In this document: positions 45,040 through 54,714 of the stretch, one piece after another | Position numbering within the stretch: the stretch's first letter is position 1 | How the letters are laid out: the number at the start of each line of letters is the position of its first letter | From: Microbacteriaceae bacterium | GTDB lineage: Bacteria; Actinomycetota; Actinomycetes; Actinomycetales; Microbacteriaceae | Length of the DNA: 64,000 bases | Reading direction: 5' to 3' | Assembly (NCBI GenBank): GCA_031177985.1 | Contig: JAPSJW010000004.1 | Span: 1-64,000 of the forward strand | Notes under the pieces: model-generated | What the model was told of the DNA's origin: nothing | Database searches by the model: none | The model's input: the letters and a program-made list of their open reading frames with translations, nothing else | Position numbers and translations under genes: made by a program

Positions 45040-47061
45040 TCAGTCGAGCCCTCGCCGCTTCAGCAGAGGCTCGATGCGCGCGTCACGCCCGCGGAAGTCG
45101 CGGTACGCCTCCAGCGGGTCCTTCCGACCCCCGACACCGAGCAGACGTTCGCGGAACCGGTCGCCGTTGGCGCGGGTGAGCCCGCCGTTCTCCTTGAACC
45201 ACTCGACCGTGTCGGCGTCGAGCACCTCGCTCCAGATGTAGGAGTAGTACCCCGCGTCGTAGCCGCCCGAGAAGGTGTGGGCGAAATAGGTGCTGGAGTA
45301 TCGCGTGGGGACGGCGGGGTTGTCGAGTCCGACGGACGCGAGCGCCTCGGCCTCGAACGCAGCGACGTCGGTGATGCCGGCGTCGGGGGCGATCGCGTGC
45401 CACGCCTGGTCGAGGAGGGCGGCAGCGAGGTACTCGCTCGTGGCGAAGCCCTCGTTGAACTGCTCGGACGCGTGGAGCCGGTCGACGATCTCCTGCGGCA
45501 TCCGCTCGCCGGTCTCGTGGTGCACGGCGTAATTCTCGAGCACCTCGGGCCAGAGCATCCACATCTCGTTCACCTGGCTGGGGAACTCGACGAAATCGCG
45601 GTAGACGCTCGTGCCGGTGAACTTCGGGTAACGCACCCGGGCGAAGAGACCGTGCAGCGCGTGACCGAACTCGTGGAAGAGGGTCGTCACCTCGTCGTAG
45701 GTCAGCAGCGTGGGCGATCCGGCCGCAGGCTTCGGCACGTTGAGGTTGTTGACGACGACCACAGGATCTCCGAGGAGGTCGTTCTGGCCGATGAGCTCGT
45801 TCATCCACGCGCCGCCGCGCTTCGAGTCGCGCGTGTACAGGTCGAGCAGGTAGAGGCCGAGCTCCGAGCCGTCCTCGTTGCGCACCTCGAACACCCGGGC
45901 GTCGGGGTGGTAGCCCACGAGATCGGTGCGCTCCTCGAAGGTGATGCCGTAGAGCTTCGTCGCGGAGAAGAACACGCCGTCGCGCAGGACGCGCTCCGCT
46001 TCGAAGTACGGGCGCATCTCCGAGGTGTCCACGTCGTACTTGGCCTTGCGCACCCGCTCGGAGTAGAACGCCCAGTCGTGCGCCTCGATCGGGAAGCCGG
46101 CCTCCTCGTCGAGATCGGCCTGCTCCGCGCGGGCGTTGCGGGCGGCCGCGGGCGCGAGACGTCCGAGCATGTCGGCGACGGCCTGCGGGGTGCGGGCGGT
46201 CTCGTCGGCGGTCACGTACGCCGCGTGCGAGTCGAAGCCGAGCAGGCGCGCGCGCTCGGCCCGCAGACGCGTGATCTCCAGCACGAGCTCGGAGTTGTCG
46301 TAGTCGCCGCCGCGGGATCCGCGCGACCGGGATGCGGCCATCAGTCGCGCGCGGGTGTCCCGGTCGGTCAGCTGGGAGAGGTAGGGATGCGCTGTGGGCA
46401 GCACGAGCGTCAGCAGGTACTTCCCCTCAAGCCCTCGCTCCTTGGCCGCCTCGGCTGCTGCCGAGACCTCTCCCGCTCCGAGACCGTCGAGCTGTGCGAC
46501 GTCGTCGATGACGACCGCGAGCTCGTTGGTGTCGGCGAGCAGGTTCTTCTCGAAGCGGGTGGTGAGGGTCGAGAGGCGCTGGTTGTACTCGCGCAGCGTC
46601 TGCTTGGCCTCGTCGTCGAGCCCGGCCCCGGCGAGCGTGAACTCGCGGTGATAGCGCTCGACCAGGTAGCGGGACTCCGCGTCCAGGTCCTGCTCGTCGA
46701 GCTTCGCGTGCACCGCGGCGATGCGGGCATAGAGCGCCGGGTCGAGACGGATGGCGTCGGCGTGCGCCGCGAGCTTCGGCGCTATGCGCTCCTCGAGCTC
46801 GTTCGTGAAGTCGCTGCTGTCACTCGACGCCTTGTTGAAGAACACCCGCTCCACTCGCAGCAGCGTCTGGCCGCTGCGCTCGAGCGGCACGAGCGTGTTC
46901 TCGAAGGTGGGCTCCTCCTCGGCGGCCGTGATGGCGGCGATCTCGGCGAGCTGCTCCTCCATGCCGCGCTCGAACGCGGGCTCGTAGTGCTCGTCCCGGA
47001 TCTCCGCGAACGGGGGCAGGCCGTACGGCAGCGTGCTGGGCTCGAAGAAGGGGTTCACCAT
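45040..47061 (-). CDS. M3-family zinc metallopeptidase (oligopeptidase/peptidyl-dipeptidase)
   Basis: Cytoplasmic oligopeptide-degrading enzyme. 673 residues, normal length. Zinc site HEFGHALHGLFA (His463, Glu464, His467), preceded by LLTYDEVTTLF, and FSGGYDAGYYSY.WSEVLDAD near the C-terminus, both typical of Dcp/OpdA. TAGGCT lies 7 nt before the ATG on the minus strand and overlaps the opposed promoter of the methyltransferase gene. Converges with the LLM gene 1 nt away. Confidence 0.94.
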   Translation of the reverse strand: MVNPFFEPSTLPYGLPPFAEIRDEHYEPAFERGMEEQLAEIAAITAAEEEPTFENTLVPLERSGQTLLRVERVFFNKASSDSSDFTNELEERIAPKLAAHADAIRLDPALYARIAAVHAKLDEQDLDAESRYLVERYHREFTLAGAGLDDEAKQTLREYNQRLSTLTTRFEKNLLADTNELAVVIDDVAQLDGLGAGEVSAAAEAAKERGLEGKYLLTLVLPTAHPYLSQLTDRDTRARLMAASRSRGSRGGDYDNSELVLEITRLRAERARLLGFDSHAAYVTADETARTPQAVADMLGRLAPAAARNARAEQADLDEEAGFPIEAHDWAFYSERVRKAKYDVDTSEMRPYFEAERVLRDGVFFSATKLYGITFEERTDLVGYHPDARVFEVRNEDGSELGLYLLDLYTRDSKRGGAWMNELIGQNDLLGDPVVVVNNLNVPKPAAGSPTLLTYDEVTTLFHEFGHALHGLFARVRYPKFTGTSVYRDFVEFPSQVNEMWMLWPEVLENYAVHHETGERMPQEIVDRLHASEQFNEGFATSEYLAAALLDQAWHAIAPDAGITDVAAFEAEALASVGLDNPAVPTRYSSTYFAHTFSGGYDAGYYSYIWSEVLDADTVEWFKENGGLTRANGDRFRERLLGVGGRKDPLEAYRDFRGRDARIEPLLKRRGLD

Positions 47062-47068
47062 GCCGTCG

Positions 47069-47078
47069 AGCCTAGTCT
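47069..47078. promoter_or_regulatory. Overlapping divergent -10 boxes between M3 peptidase and methyltransferase genes
   Basis: The sequence AGCCTAGTCT carries TAGTCT on the plus strand (47073-47078, 6 nt before ATG at 47085) and TAGGCT on the minus strand (47069-47074, 7 nt before ATG at 47061). The gap between the start codons is 23 nt. Confidence 0.58.
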
Positions 47079-47084
47079 GGAGCC

Positions 47085-47891
47085 ATGACAGCGCCCGAGG
47101 AACGGTACACGCACGGACACCACGAGAGCGTGCTGCGCTCGCACACCTGGCGGACGATCGAGAACTCCGCCGCCTACCTCGCGCCGCACCTCGAGGAGGG
47201 TCTCTCGCTGCTCGACATCGGGTGCGGCCCGGGCTCCATCACCGTCGAGTTCGCCGAGCGACTCTTCCCGGGCAGGGTGGTGGGCGTCGACAGCGCCGAG
47301 GAGGCCCTCGCCGTGGCGCGTCTGCACGCCGAGGACCGCAACGCCGAAGCGGTGTTCGAGCAGGCGGACGCCTACGCCCTGCCGTACGACGACGGGTCGT
47401 TCGACATCGTGCACGCTCACCAGCTGCTGCAGCATCTCGCACGTCCCGTCGAGGCGCTGCGCGAGTTCCGTCGCGTCGTGCGTCCGGGCGGTGTCGTCGC
47501 CGTGCGCGACGTCGACTACGCCGGCGTGTTCTGGTATCCGCTGCTGCCCGGCCTCGAGCGGTGGCTCGACCTCTACGAGCGGGTGCACCGCGGCAACGGG
47601 GGAGAGCCGGACGCGGGCCGCCGTCTCCTCTCCTGGGCCCGCGAGGCGGGCTTCGAGGACGTCACGGCCACGGCATCCATCTGGGCTTTCACGAACGAGG
47701 ATGACCGCGCCTGGTGGGGCGGGTCCTGGTCGGAGCGTGTTCTGCAGTCGGCCTTCGCTGCGGATGCGGAGCAGGGCGGCCATGCGACGCGCGCAGAACT
47801 GGAGGAGATCAGCGAGGCGTGGCGCGAGTGGGCCGCCACGCCGGACGCCGTGCTCATGATGCCGCACGGCGAGGTCATCGCACGAGGCTGA
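47085..47891 (+). CDS. SAM-dependent methyltransferase (class I)
   Basis: 268 residues. SAM-binding motif I LLDIGCGPGSITVEFA near residue 44-59, acidic motif VVGVDSAEEAL, and YDDGSFDIVHAHQLLQHL, then RVVRPGGVVAVRDVDYAGVFW. Methyltransf_11/25 type, substrate unknown. Leaderless start. It precedes the ArsR-like regulator by 84 nt. Confidence 0.9.
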   Translation: MTAPEERYTHGHHESVLRSHTWRTIENSAAYLAPHLEEGLSLLDIGCGPGSITVEFAERLFPGRVVGVDSAEEALAVARLHAEDRNAEAVFEQADAYALPYDDGSFDIVHAHQLLQHLARPVEALREFRRVVRPGGVVAVRDVDYAGVFWYPLLPGLERWLDLYERVHRGNGGEPDAGRRLLSWAREAGFEDVTATASIWAFTNEDDRAWWGGSWSERVLQSAFAADAEQGGHATRAELEEISEAWREWAATPDAVLMMPHGEVIARG

Positions 47892-47911
47892 CAGCAGGCG
47901 TCGGACATCCG

Positions 47912-47973
47912 TCGCAAAGAAACAATTGCAAAGAACTACTTGCAAAGTTTCCTTTGCAACGGTAGCTTTGCAT
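47912..47973. promoter_or_regulatory. Nested palindromic operator array of TTGCAAAG half-sites
   Basis: Half-sites at 47912 (TCGCAAAG), 47926 and 47940 (TTGCAAAG), then inverted at 47952 (CTTTGCAA) and 47966 (CTTTGCAT). The inner and outer pairs are both symmetric about 47949.5; spacing is 14 nt within each arm. The AT-rich stretch ends 2 nt before the regulator ATG, so it must cover its promoter and start. Confidence 0.7.
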
Positions 47974-47975
47974 GC

Positions 47976-48611
47976 ATGACGGAGACCTCTGGCAGCGCGT
48001 CGACCCCGGTCGATCGCACGCTCGACATGGTGAGCCTCAAGGCACTGGCTCACCCCCTGCGAGTGCAGATCCTCGACACGCTCTCGACCTACGGGCAGTT
48101 CACCGCGAGCGGGTTGGCCGAGCGCCTCGGGGAGTCGAGCGGCGCGACCAGCTATCACCTGCGGCAGCTGGAGCGGCATGGCTTCGTGCGCGAGGTGGCC
48201 GGCAAGGGAAGCGGTCGCGAGCGCTGGTGGGAGCGTATGCCGGGCGGCATCACCCTGAACGCACTCGACATCGAGGACACGCATGCCGCGAGGGAGGCCG
48301 AGCGGCTGGTGATGCGGCAGTGGTCCGACAACCGCTACCGCCTGCTGCGCGACTTCGAGGAGAACGCGACGACCAATGTCGCGGAGCACTGGATCCGGAG
48401 CTCGTCGATCTCCACGATCAATCTGCGTCTCACCGCCGAGCAGCTGAAGGCTCTGGGCCGGGATTTCGAGACGCTCATCGACTCCTATGTCGAGCGATTC
48501 CGGGGTCAGGATGTGCCCGGTTCGCGGCCCGTGCAGGTGCAGTTCAACGCCTTCCCCGTCCTCGACGGGGAGGAGACTCCCGACCCGTCCGATGACGGTG
48601 GTCGGGCCTAG
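47976..48611 (+). CDS. ArsR-like winged-helix transcriptional regulator
   Basis: 211 residues. N-terminal winged helix about 20-95: MVSLKALAHPLRVQILDTLSTYG, LAERLGESSGATSYHLRQLERHGFV and GRERWW, the HTH_20 pattern. The C-terminal half is helical, without recognised ligand domain (WSDNRYRLLRDFEENA, LTAEQLKALGRDFETLIDSYVERF). The TTGCAAAG array at its start predicts autoregulation. It is followed 27 nt later by a small protein gene with its own TAGATT box (48609-48614). Confidence 0.87.
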   Translation: MTETSGSASTPVDRTLDMVSLKALAHPLRVQILDTLSTYGQFTASGLAERLGESSGATSYHLRQLERHGFVREVAGKGSGRERWWERMPGGITLNALDIEDTHAAREAERLVMRQWSDNRYRLLRDFEENATTNVAEHWIRSSSISTINLRLTAEQLKALGRDFETLIDSYVERFRGQDVPGSRPVQVQFNAFPVLDGEETPDPSDDGGRA

Positions 48612-48638
48612 ATTCTCAGACGAGGGAAGGTGACGACG

Positions 48639-48866
48639 ATGACGGTGACGACGTACGGGATGGCGTTCCAGAGCGAGACGCGACGGGTCCGTTCCCGCGG
48701 AATCGACCGGCTGATCGAGCGGACGGGGCTCGCGCTCCAGCTGTGGGCGCGCAGGCGCGCGCGGCACAGCACCCCCTCCCACGACGAGATGCGTCAGCGC
48801 CTCGCGGTGGAGCGCGAGCTCGCCTCGCGCGACGGCCGGCTCGGCCGCTACGGGATCGTCGGCTGA
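48639..48866 (+). CDS. Small basic hypothetical protein (75 aa)
   Basis: Function unknown. Rich in Arg (LWARRRARHS, RQRLAVERELASRDGRLGRYGI); a central helix LIERTGLALQLW is amphipathic. ATG at 48639 chosen with GAGGGAAGG 8 nt upstream; GTG at 48630 is possible. Its position directly after an ArsR-like regulator suggests it may be the regulator's target, or an independent transcript from TAGATT at 48609. The 73 nt to the next gene hold nothing clear. Confidence 0.62.
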   Translation: MTVTTYGMAFQSETRRVRSRGIDRLIERTGLALQLWARRRARHSTPSHDEMRQRLAVERELASRDGRLGRYGIVG

Positions 48867-48939
48867 AGGACCGCCGCCGCAGCGGCCCGACCGCGCGGCG
48901 CGGGTGTGCGGCTCCGGCGTGGAGCGGGGTGCGGGCTTC

Positions 48940-49242
48940 CTAGAGCCCTTCCTCCGCCCGCTCCTCGTCGGTGCCGTCGACACCGGTGCCGTCGACATCG
49001 GTGCCGTCGGCACCATCGTCGTCCATAGTGACCAGCGCACGATCCGCGGTCGCGTCGTACCGGATGGTGTGGCCGGTGTCGAGTTCGCAGACCGGCTTGC
49101 CCTCCAGCCAGGTCAGCGTCCAGCGGGCGTCGCGGTCGGCCTCGGGAAGGCTGGCCTCCACCTCGCGGACGGCCGCGACGACGGTCTCCGGCAGGCGGGC
49201 GGGCGGCGTGTCTCCGACGGTCCAGCGTGTCCCGAGCTGCAT
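48940..49242 (-). CDS. Hypothetical protein with acidic repeat tail (100 aa)
   Basis: Not recognised. Residues 1-70 look folded (LGTRWTVGDTPPARLPETVV, VEASLPEADRDARWTLTWLEGKPVCELD), with a strand-rich pattern; the end is a low-complexity Asp/Gly/Thr run from three 15-nt tandem repeats. ATG overlaps the stop of the GNAT gene (TGATG), so it is the third gene of a valS-GNAT-hypothetical transcript. Similar small proteins occur beside acetyltransferases in Microbacteriaceae, from memory only. Confidence 0.7.
   Translation of the reverse strand: MQLGTRWTVGDTPPARLPETVVAAVREVEASLPEADRDARWTLTWLEGKPVCELDTGHTIRYDATADRALVTMDDDGADGTDVDGTGVDGTDEERAEEGL
48970..49014. repeat. Three 15-bp tandem repeats (GGTGCCGTCGACACC type)
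   Basis: GGTGCCGTCGACACC, GGTGCCGTCGACATC, GGTGCCGTCGGCACC. On the minus strand they encode the Gly/Asp/Thr/Val repeat tail of the 100-aa protein, so the tail length may vary between strains. Confidence 0.8.
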
Positions 49243-49688
49243 CAGCTGACCTCCATGTCGTAGGTCACCCATGACGTGCGGGTGGCGAAGCGGTCGTACA
49301 GGCTCTGGGCTGTGACATTGTCCTCGGCGGTGATCCAGCGCAGAAGGCCGAGACCGCGCTCCTTGGCCAGCGCTCGCAGTGCGCCGAGCAGGGCCGTCGC
49401 TGCGCCCGTGCCGCGCGCCTCCGGCGCGGTGAAGAGATCGTCGAGGTAGAGCCCGCGGCCTCCCGCGAGAGGGCGGGAGAACTCGCGCCAGTGGGCGATG
49501 GCCACCGGGCGGTCGGCGTCGTCGACCGCGACGAGGGCGTTCTGCTCGTGCGCCGGGTCGAGCAGCCAGCCGAAGACCAGGTCCGCCTTCTCCGGTGAGA
49601 GCGGCTGACGGTAGAACTGCCCGTAGCCCGCGTAGAGCTCCTGCCAGCGCTCCCGGTCCTCGGCCCTCAGCGGCCGGACCGCGGTCAC
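49242..49688 (-). CDS. GNAT-family N-acetyltransferase
   Basis: 148 residues with GNAT fold: VRPLRAEDRERWQELYAGY, ALVAVDDADRPVAIAHW, LYLDDLFTAPEARGTGAATALL (acetyl-CoA loop with R/Q-x-x-G-x-G/A) and an ITAEDNVTAQSLYDRFATR end. Substrate unknown. GTG start overlaps the valS stop (GTGA) and the stop overlaps the next start; it is translationally linked to both. Confidence 0.9.
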   Translation of the reverse strand: MTAVRPLRAEDRERWQELYAGYGQFYRQPLSPEKADLVFGWLLDPAHEQNALVAVDDADRPVAIAHWREFSRPLAGGRGLYLDDLFTAPEARGTGAATALLGALRALAKERGLGLLRWITAEDNVTAQSLYDRFATRTSWVTYDMEVS

Positions 49689-52261
49689 GCGGGCTGCTCC
49701 ACGAGCTCGATGCCGGTGACCGCGATCGCGTCGCCGTCCTCGAAGCGCAGCTCCGCGATCCGCCCCACCGCCTTGAGGTCGGCGGCGGCGCTCTCGAGCA
49801 GCGCGCGCCGCTCGGCGGGCGCGGTGATCGTGGCGGTGCGCACCTCGGTCTTCTGCGAGGCCTTCGCATCCGTCTTCGCCCGACGGATGCCGATCAGCGC
49901 CTCGCTGACCGCGGGCAGCACGCCGGTGGGCGCGTCATCCGACGCCTCGGCGGGCTCCGGCCAGGCGGCGACGTGCACCGAGCCGTCGTGCGTCCAGCTC
50001 CACACCTCTTCGGTCGCGAACGGCAGGTAGGGGGCGAAGAGGCGCAGCAGCACGTCGATCGCGGTGCGCAGGGCGGTCACCGCCGAGGCCTGCGCCTCCG
50101 GAGCCGCCGAGCCGTACGCGCGCTCCTTGACGAGCTCGAGGTAGTCGTCGCAGAACGTCCAGAAGAACTGCTCCGCCGCCTCGAGGGCGCGGGCGTGGTC
50201 GAACGCCTCCAGGGCCTCGGTGGCGGTGCGGATGACGACGGCCAGCTCGGCCAGCAGGTCGCGGTCGAGCGGCTCGGTCACCGCGGCCTCGGCGCCCTCG
50301 GGCAGGTCGAAGCCGTAGACGAACTTCGCGGCGTTGAGCACCTTGATGGCGAGCCGGCGGCCGATCTTCATCTGCTTCGGGTTCTGCGGATCGAAGGCGG
50401 CGTCGGTGCCGAGACGGCTGGAGGCCGCCCAGTAGCGCACGGCATCCGATCCGTGGTCCTCGAGCATCGCCGCGGGGGTGACGACGTTGCCCTTCGACTT
50501 CGACATCTTCTTGCGGTCGGGGTCGACGATGAAGCCCGAGATGGCGGCGTGCTTCCACGGCACCGTGCCGTGCTCGAGCTGCGCGCGCAGCGCGGTCGAG
50601 AACAGCCAGGTGCGGATGATGTCCTGGCCCTGCGAGCGCAGCGAGTAGGGGAAGACGAGGTCGAAGAGCTCGTCGTCGTGCCCCCAGCCGCCGGCGATCT
50701 GCGGCGTGAGCGACGAGGTCGCCCAGGTGTCCATGATGTCGAGCTCGCCGACGAAGCCGCCTGGCACGCCCCGCTGCGCCTCGTCGTAGCCGGGCGCGGG
50801 GTCGGAGGCGGGGTCGACCGGCAGCGCCGACTCGTCCGGCACGATGGGCCGCTCGCGCACCGGTTCGCCGGCCTCGTCGAGCGGGTACCAGACGGGGATC
50901 GGCACGCCGAAGAAGCGCTGCCGGGAGATGAGCCAGTCGCCGGTGAGGCCCCCGACCCAGTTCTCGTAGCGCACCCGCATGAAGTCGGGAACGAAGTCGA
51001 TCTCGCGACCGCGTTCGAGCAGGGCGTCTCGCAGCTGCTCGTCTCGGGCGCCGTTGCGGATGTACCACTGGCGGGTCGAGATGATCTCGAGCGGGCGGTC
51101 GCCCTTCTCGAAGAACTTCACCGGGTGGGTGATGGGCCGGGGGTCGCCGATGAGCTCGCCCGATTCGCGCAGCAGCTCGACGACCCGCTGCTTCGCCGAG
51201 AACACCGTCTTGCCGGCGAGCTCCGCGTAGAAGCCGCGGGCCGCATCCGTCTCGATCGCGGCCGGCGGGTCGGGCAGCACCCGGCCGTCGGCGCCGAGGA
51301 TCGTGCGGTTCGGCAGGTCGAGCTCGCGCCACCAGACGACGTCGGTGACGTCGCCGAAGGTGCAGATCATAGCGATGCCGCTGCCCTTGTCCTGCTGGGC
51401 GAGCCGGTGGGCGACGACCGGCACCTCGACGCCGAACAGCGGCGTCGTGACGGTCGTGCCGAAGAGGTGCTGGTAGCGCTCGTCATCGGGATGCGCCACG
51501 AGGGCGACGCAGGCGGGCAGCAGCTCAGGGCGGGTGGTCTCGATCTGCACGTCGGTGCCGTCAGAGCGGTGGAACGCGACGCGGTGGTACGCCGCCGGCT
51601 GGTCCTTGTCCTCGAGCTCGGCCTGCGCGACGGCGGTGCGGAAGGTCACGTCCCAGAGGGTCGGGGCATCGGCCTGGTAGGCCTCGCCGCGCGCCAGGTT
51701 CCGCAGGAACGCCCGCTGCGCGACGCGCTGCGACTCGTCGCCGATCGTGCGGTAGGTCTGGTTCCAGTCGACCGAGAGGCCGAGGGTGCGCCAGAGCTCC
51801 TCGAACTGCTTCTCGTCCTCGACGGTGAGGCGCTCGCAGAGCTCGACGAAGTTGCGGCGGCTGATCGGGATCTGGTCGGCGGCCTTGGAGCTCTTGTTGT
51901 CGCCGCCCTCGAACGGAGGCGTGAAGCCGGGGTCGTAGGGCAGGCTCGGGTCGCAGCGCACCCCGTAGTAGTTCTGCACCCGGCGCTCGGTCGGCAGGCC
52001 GTTGTCGTCCCAGCCCATCGGGTAGAAGATGCTCCGGCCGCGCATGCGGTGGAACCGGGCGGCCAAGTCCATGTGGGTGTAGCTGAACACGTGACCGATG
52101 TGCAGCGAACCCGAGGCGGTCGGCGGGGGAGTGTCGATCGAGAAGACGTTCTCGCGAGTGGCCTTCTCGCGCTCGAACCGGTAGACCCCGCGCTCCTCCC
52201 AGACGGGGCCCCACTTCGCTTCGAGACCTTCGAGGGCGGGGCGATCGGGCACGGCGGTCAT
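49685..52261 (-). CDS. valS: Valine--tRNA ligase
   Basis: Charges tRNA-Val. 858 residues. Class I signatures HIGH at 54-57 (GSLHIGHVFSYTH) and KMSKSKGNVV near 585-589, the editing domain with TTRPELLPACVALVAHPDD, and QDIIRTWLF. This is the shorter type without the long C-terminal coiled coil usual in E. coli ValS, as seen in some actinobacteria. -10 candidate TATACC upstream on the minus strand. Leads a transcript with the GNAT gene. Confidence 0.95.
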   Translation of the reverse strand: MTAVPDRPALEGLEAKWGPVWEERGVYRFEREKATRENVFSIDTPPPTASGSLHIGHVFSYTHMDLAARFHRMRGRSIFYPMGWDDNGLPTERRVQNYYGVRCDPSLPYDPGFTPPFEGGDNKSSKAADQIPISRRNFVELCERLTVEDEKQFEELWRTLGLSVDWNQTYRTIGDESQRVAQRAFLRNLARGEAYQADAPTLWDVTFRTAVAQAELEDKDQPAAYHRVAFHRSDGTDVQIETTRPELLPACVALVAHPDDERYQHLFGTTVTTPLFGVEVPVVAHRLAQQDKGSGIAMICTFGDVTDVVWWRELDLPNRTILGADGRVLPDPPAAIETDAARGFYAELAGKTVFSAKQRVVELLRESGELIGDPRPITHPVKFFEKGDRPLEIISTRQWYIRNGARDEQLRDALLERGREIDFVPDFMRVRYENWVGGLTGDWLISRQRFFGVPIPVWYPLDEAGEPVRERPIVPDESALPVDPASDPAPGYDEAQRGVPGGFVGELDIMDTWATSSLTPQIAGGWGHDDELFDLVFPYSLRSQGQDIIRTWLFSTALRAQLEHGTVPWKHAAISGFIVDPDRKKMSKSKGNVVTPAAMLEDHGSDAVRYWAASSRLGTDAAFDPQNPKQMKIGRRLAIKVLNAAKFVYGFDLPEGAEAAVTEPLDRDLLAELAVVIRTATEALEAFDHARALEAAEQFFWTFCDDYLELVKERAYGSAAPEAQASAVTALRTAIDVLLRLFAPYLPFATEEVWSWTHDGSVHVAAWPEPAEASDDAPTGVLPAVSEALIGIRRAKTDAKASQKTEVRTATITAPAERRALLESAAADLKAVGRIAELRFEDGDAIAVTGIELVEQPA

Positions 52262-52353
52262 GGCACTCCGGTGTCGGTATAGGCGGCACCGCGTGAGGGT
52301 GCCTGAGTGTGGGATTCGCGCGACAGTCTACGCGCGGCCGTTCGGCGCCACCG

Positions 52354-53525
52354 TCAGCGGCACTGCTTCGACGCCTCGATCAGCTCCTGCGACGGCATCC
52401 CGTAGAGCGAGACCCCGTTGCCGTCGGCGGTGTAGCCCATCCCGAGCGCCCAGGCGGTGGCCCACACCTCGTCCTGCTCGCCGAACGTCTCGGAGTAGAG
52501 GTCGTAGCACTTGCTCGTGATGGAGTGCCCGACCTCGTGGGCGACGAGCGCCTGCGTGCGGGGGTCGCTGTACCAGAGCTCGGCGGTGCTGTCGGAGAGG
52601 GTGATCGTCGAGAAGCCGCCGTGTCCGGTGTTCCAGGTCGCCGTGCCGCCGAGGCTGCCGCCCGTGCCGAAGCCGTTGACGATCGGCGCCCAGTCGAAGT
52701 CGAGCAGCACGCCTCCGGCGATCGATCGCGCGAACGCCTCGACGTCCTTGCGCGCCTGGTAGAGCGGACCGGCCTTCTGCGCCTCCTCGTCGGCGTGCGA
52801 CTGGCGCAGTGCCACCGCGCTCGAGGCGAATTGCACGAGGGTCTGCGCCGTGGCCTGATCCCAGACGCCCTGCACGCGCTCGAGTTCCTCGAGATAGAAG
52901 CGGTAGTCGATTCGCGGTCCGTTGGCGGCCGACGGGTTCTCGTCGCTGATCCGCTGGGCGATCGGCGGAGCGGTCGCGAGCAGGGCGATGCCCGCGTCGA
53001 CGGCCGTCTCGGATGCCGCGATCGCCGCATCCGTTGCCTCCTCGAGCTCCTCGGCGCGATCATCGAACGCAGCTGCCTCCTCCTCGAGGGCCGTCGCCTC
53101 GGCTTCGAGTGCGTCGGCTTCGCGGGGCTTGTCGCCCGGCAGGAGCTGCGCAGGCGGGGAGTCGGTGGTCTCAAGCGCGGGCATCACGGCGGCGAGCTCG
53201 TCGCGCGCGGTGATCAGCGCCTCCAGTTCGGCGTCGCCGACGAAACCCTGGAGCTGCCCGTCCGCCGCGATGTCGGTCGCCTCGAGCACGGTCGAGGCCT
53301 CGTCGGCCGCCGTGCGGGTCTCGCTGATCGCGGCGTCGAGTACGGATGCCGTCGCATTCCGCAGGCCTGCGGCGGAGTCGTAGGCGGCGCTCGCCGAGAA
53401 CAGCCGCGCGACACCGGTGACCTGGAGACTGGTGCCGCCCAGACCGACGATCGCGGCGACGACGACCGTCGCCATCGCCCAGACAGGCATGCGCTTGCGG
53501 CGCTGCTGCTGGGGCGGAGGGGTCA

Positions 53526-53526
<1 letters not shown>
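52354..53526 (-). CDS. Membrane-anchored extracellular zinc metallopeptidase-like protein
   Basis: 390 residues. Basic N-terminus, one membrane helix about 14-36 (WAMATVVVAAIVGLGG), then a long Ala/Glu-rich helical stalk with coiled-coil character (about 60-200), and a C-terminal domain with VAHEVGHSI (His330, Glu331, His334) preceded by WNTGHGGFSTITL and followed by EVWATAWALGMG, which may supply the third zinc ligand. The HExxH site and helical stalk look like a surface peptidase; substrate unknown. Start coupled to the preceding gene (TGATG overlap). Confidence 0.78.
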
Positions 53527-54578
<1,052 letters not shown>

Positions 54579-54657
54579 GTCATCCTCGGTGGCCTCGGGA
54601 ACGCTGGGCCCTCACCCAGCCGGATGAACCTTACCCAGGGCCCTGCCCGGACGCCAC

Positions 54658-54699
54658 ATCGGGGAGGGGAGCCGACCGCAGCCGGCGCCCCTCCCCGAT
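54658..54699 (-). terminator. Intrinsic terminator of the MHS transporter gene
   Basis: ATCGGGGAGGGG (54658-54669) pairs perfectly with CCCCTCCCCGAT (54688-54699). It lies just past the transporter stop on the minus strand. Confidence 0.85.
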
Positions 54700-54714
54700 C
54701 AGGATCAGGCCTCG

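Noticed and set aside
44848-47088. 746-aa plus-strand frame opposite the M3 peptidase gene
   Set aside because: Antisense shadow; the zinc peptidase on the minus strand explains the region.
49595-52282. 895-aa plus-strand frame opposite valS
   Set aside because: Antisense shadow of valS; no start signals or motifs.
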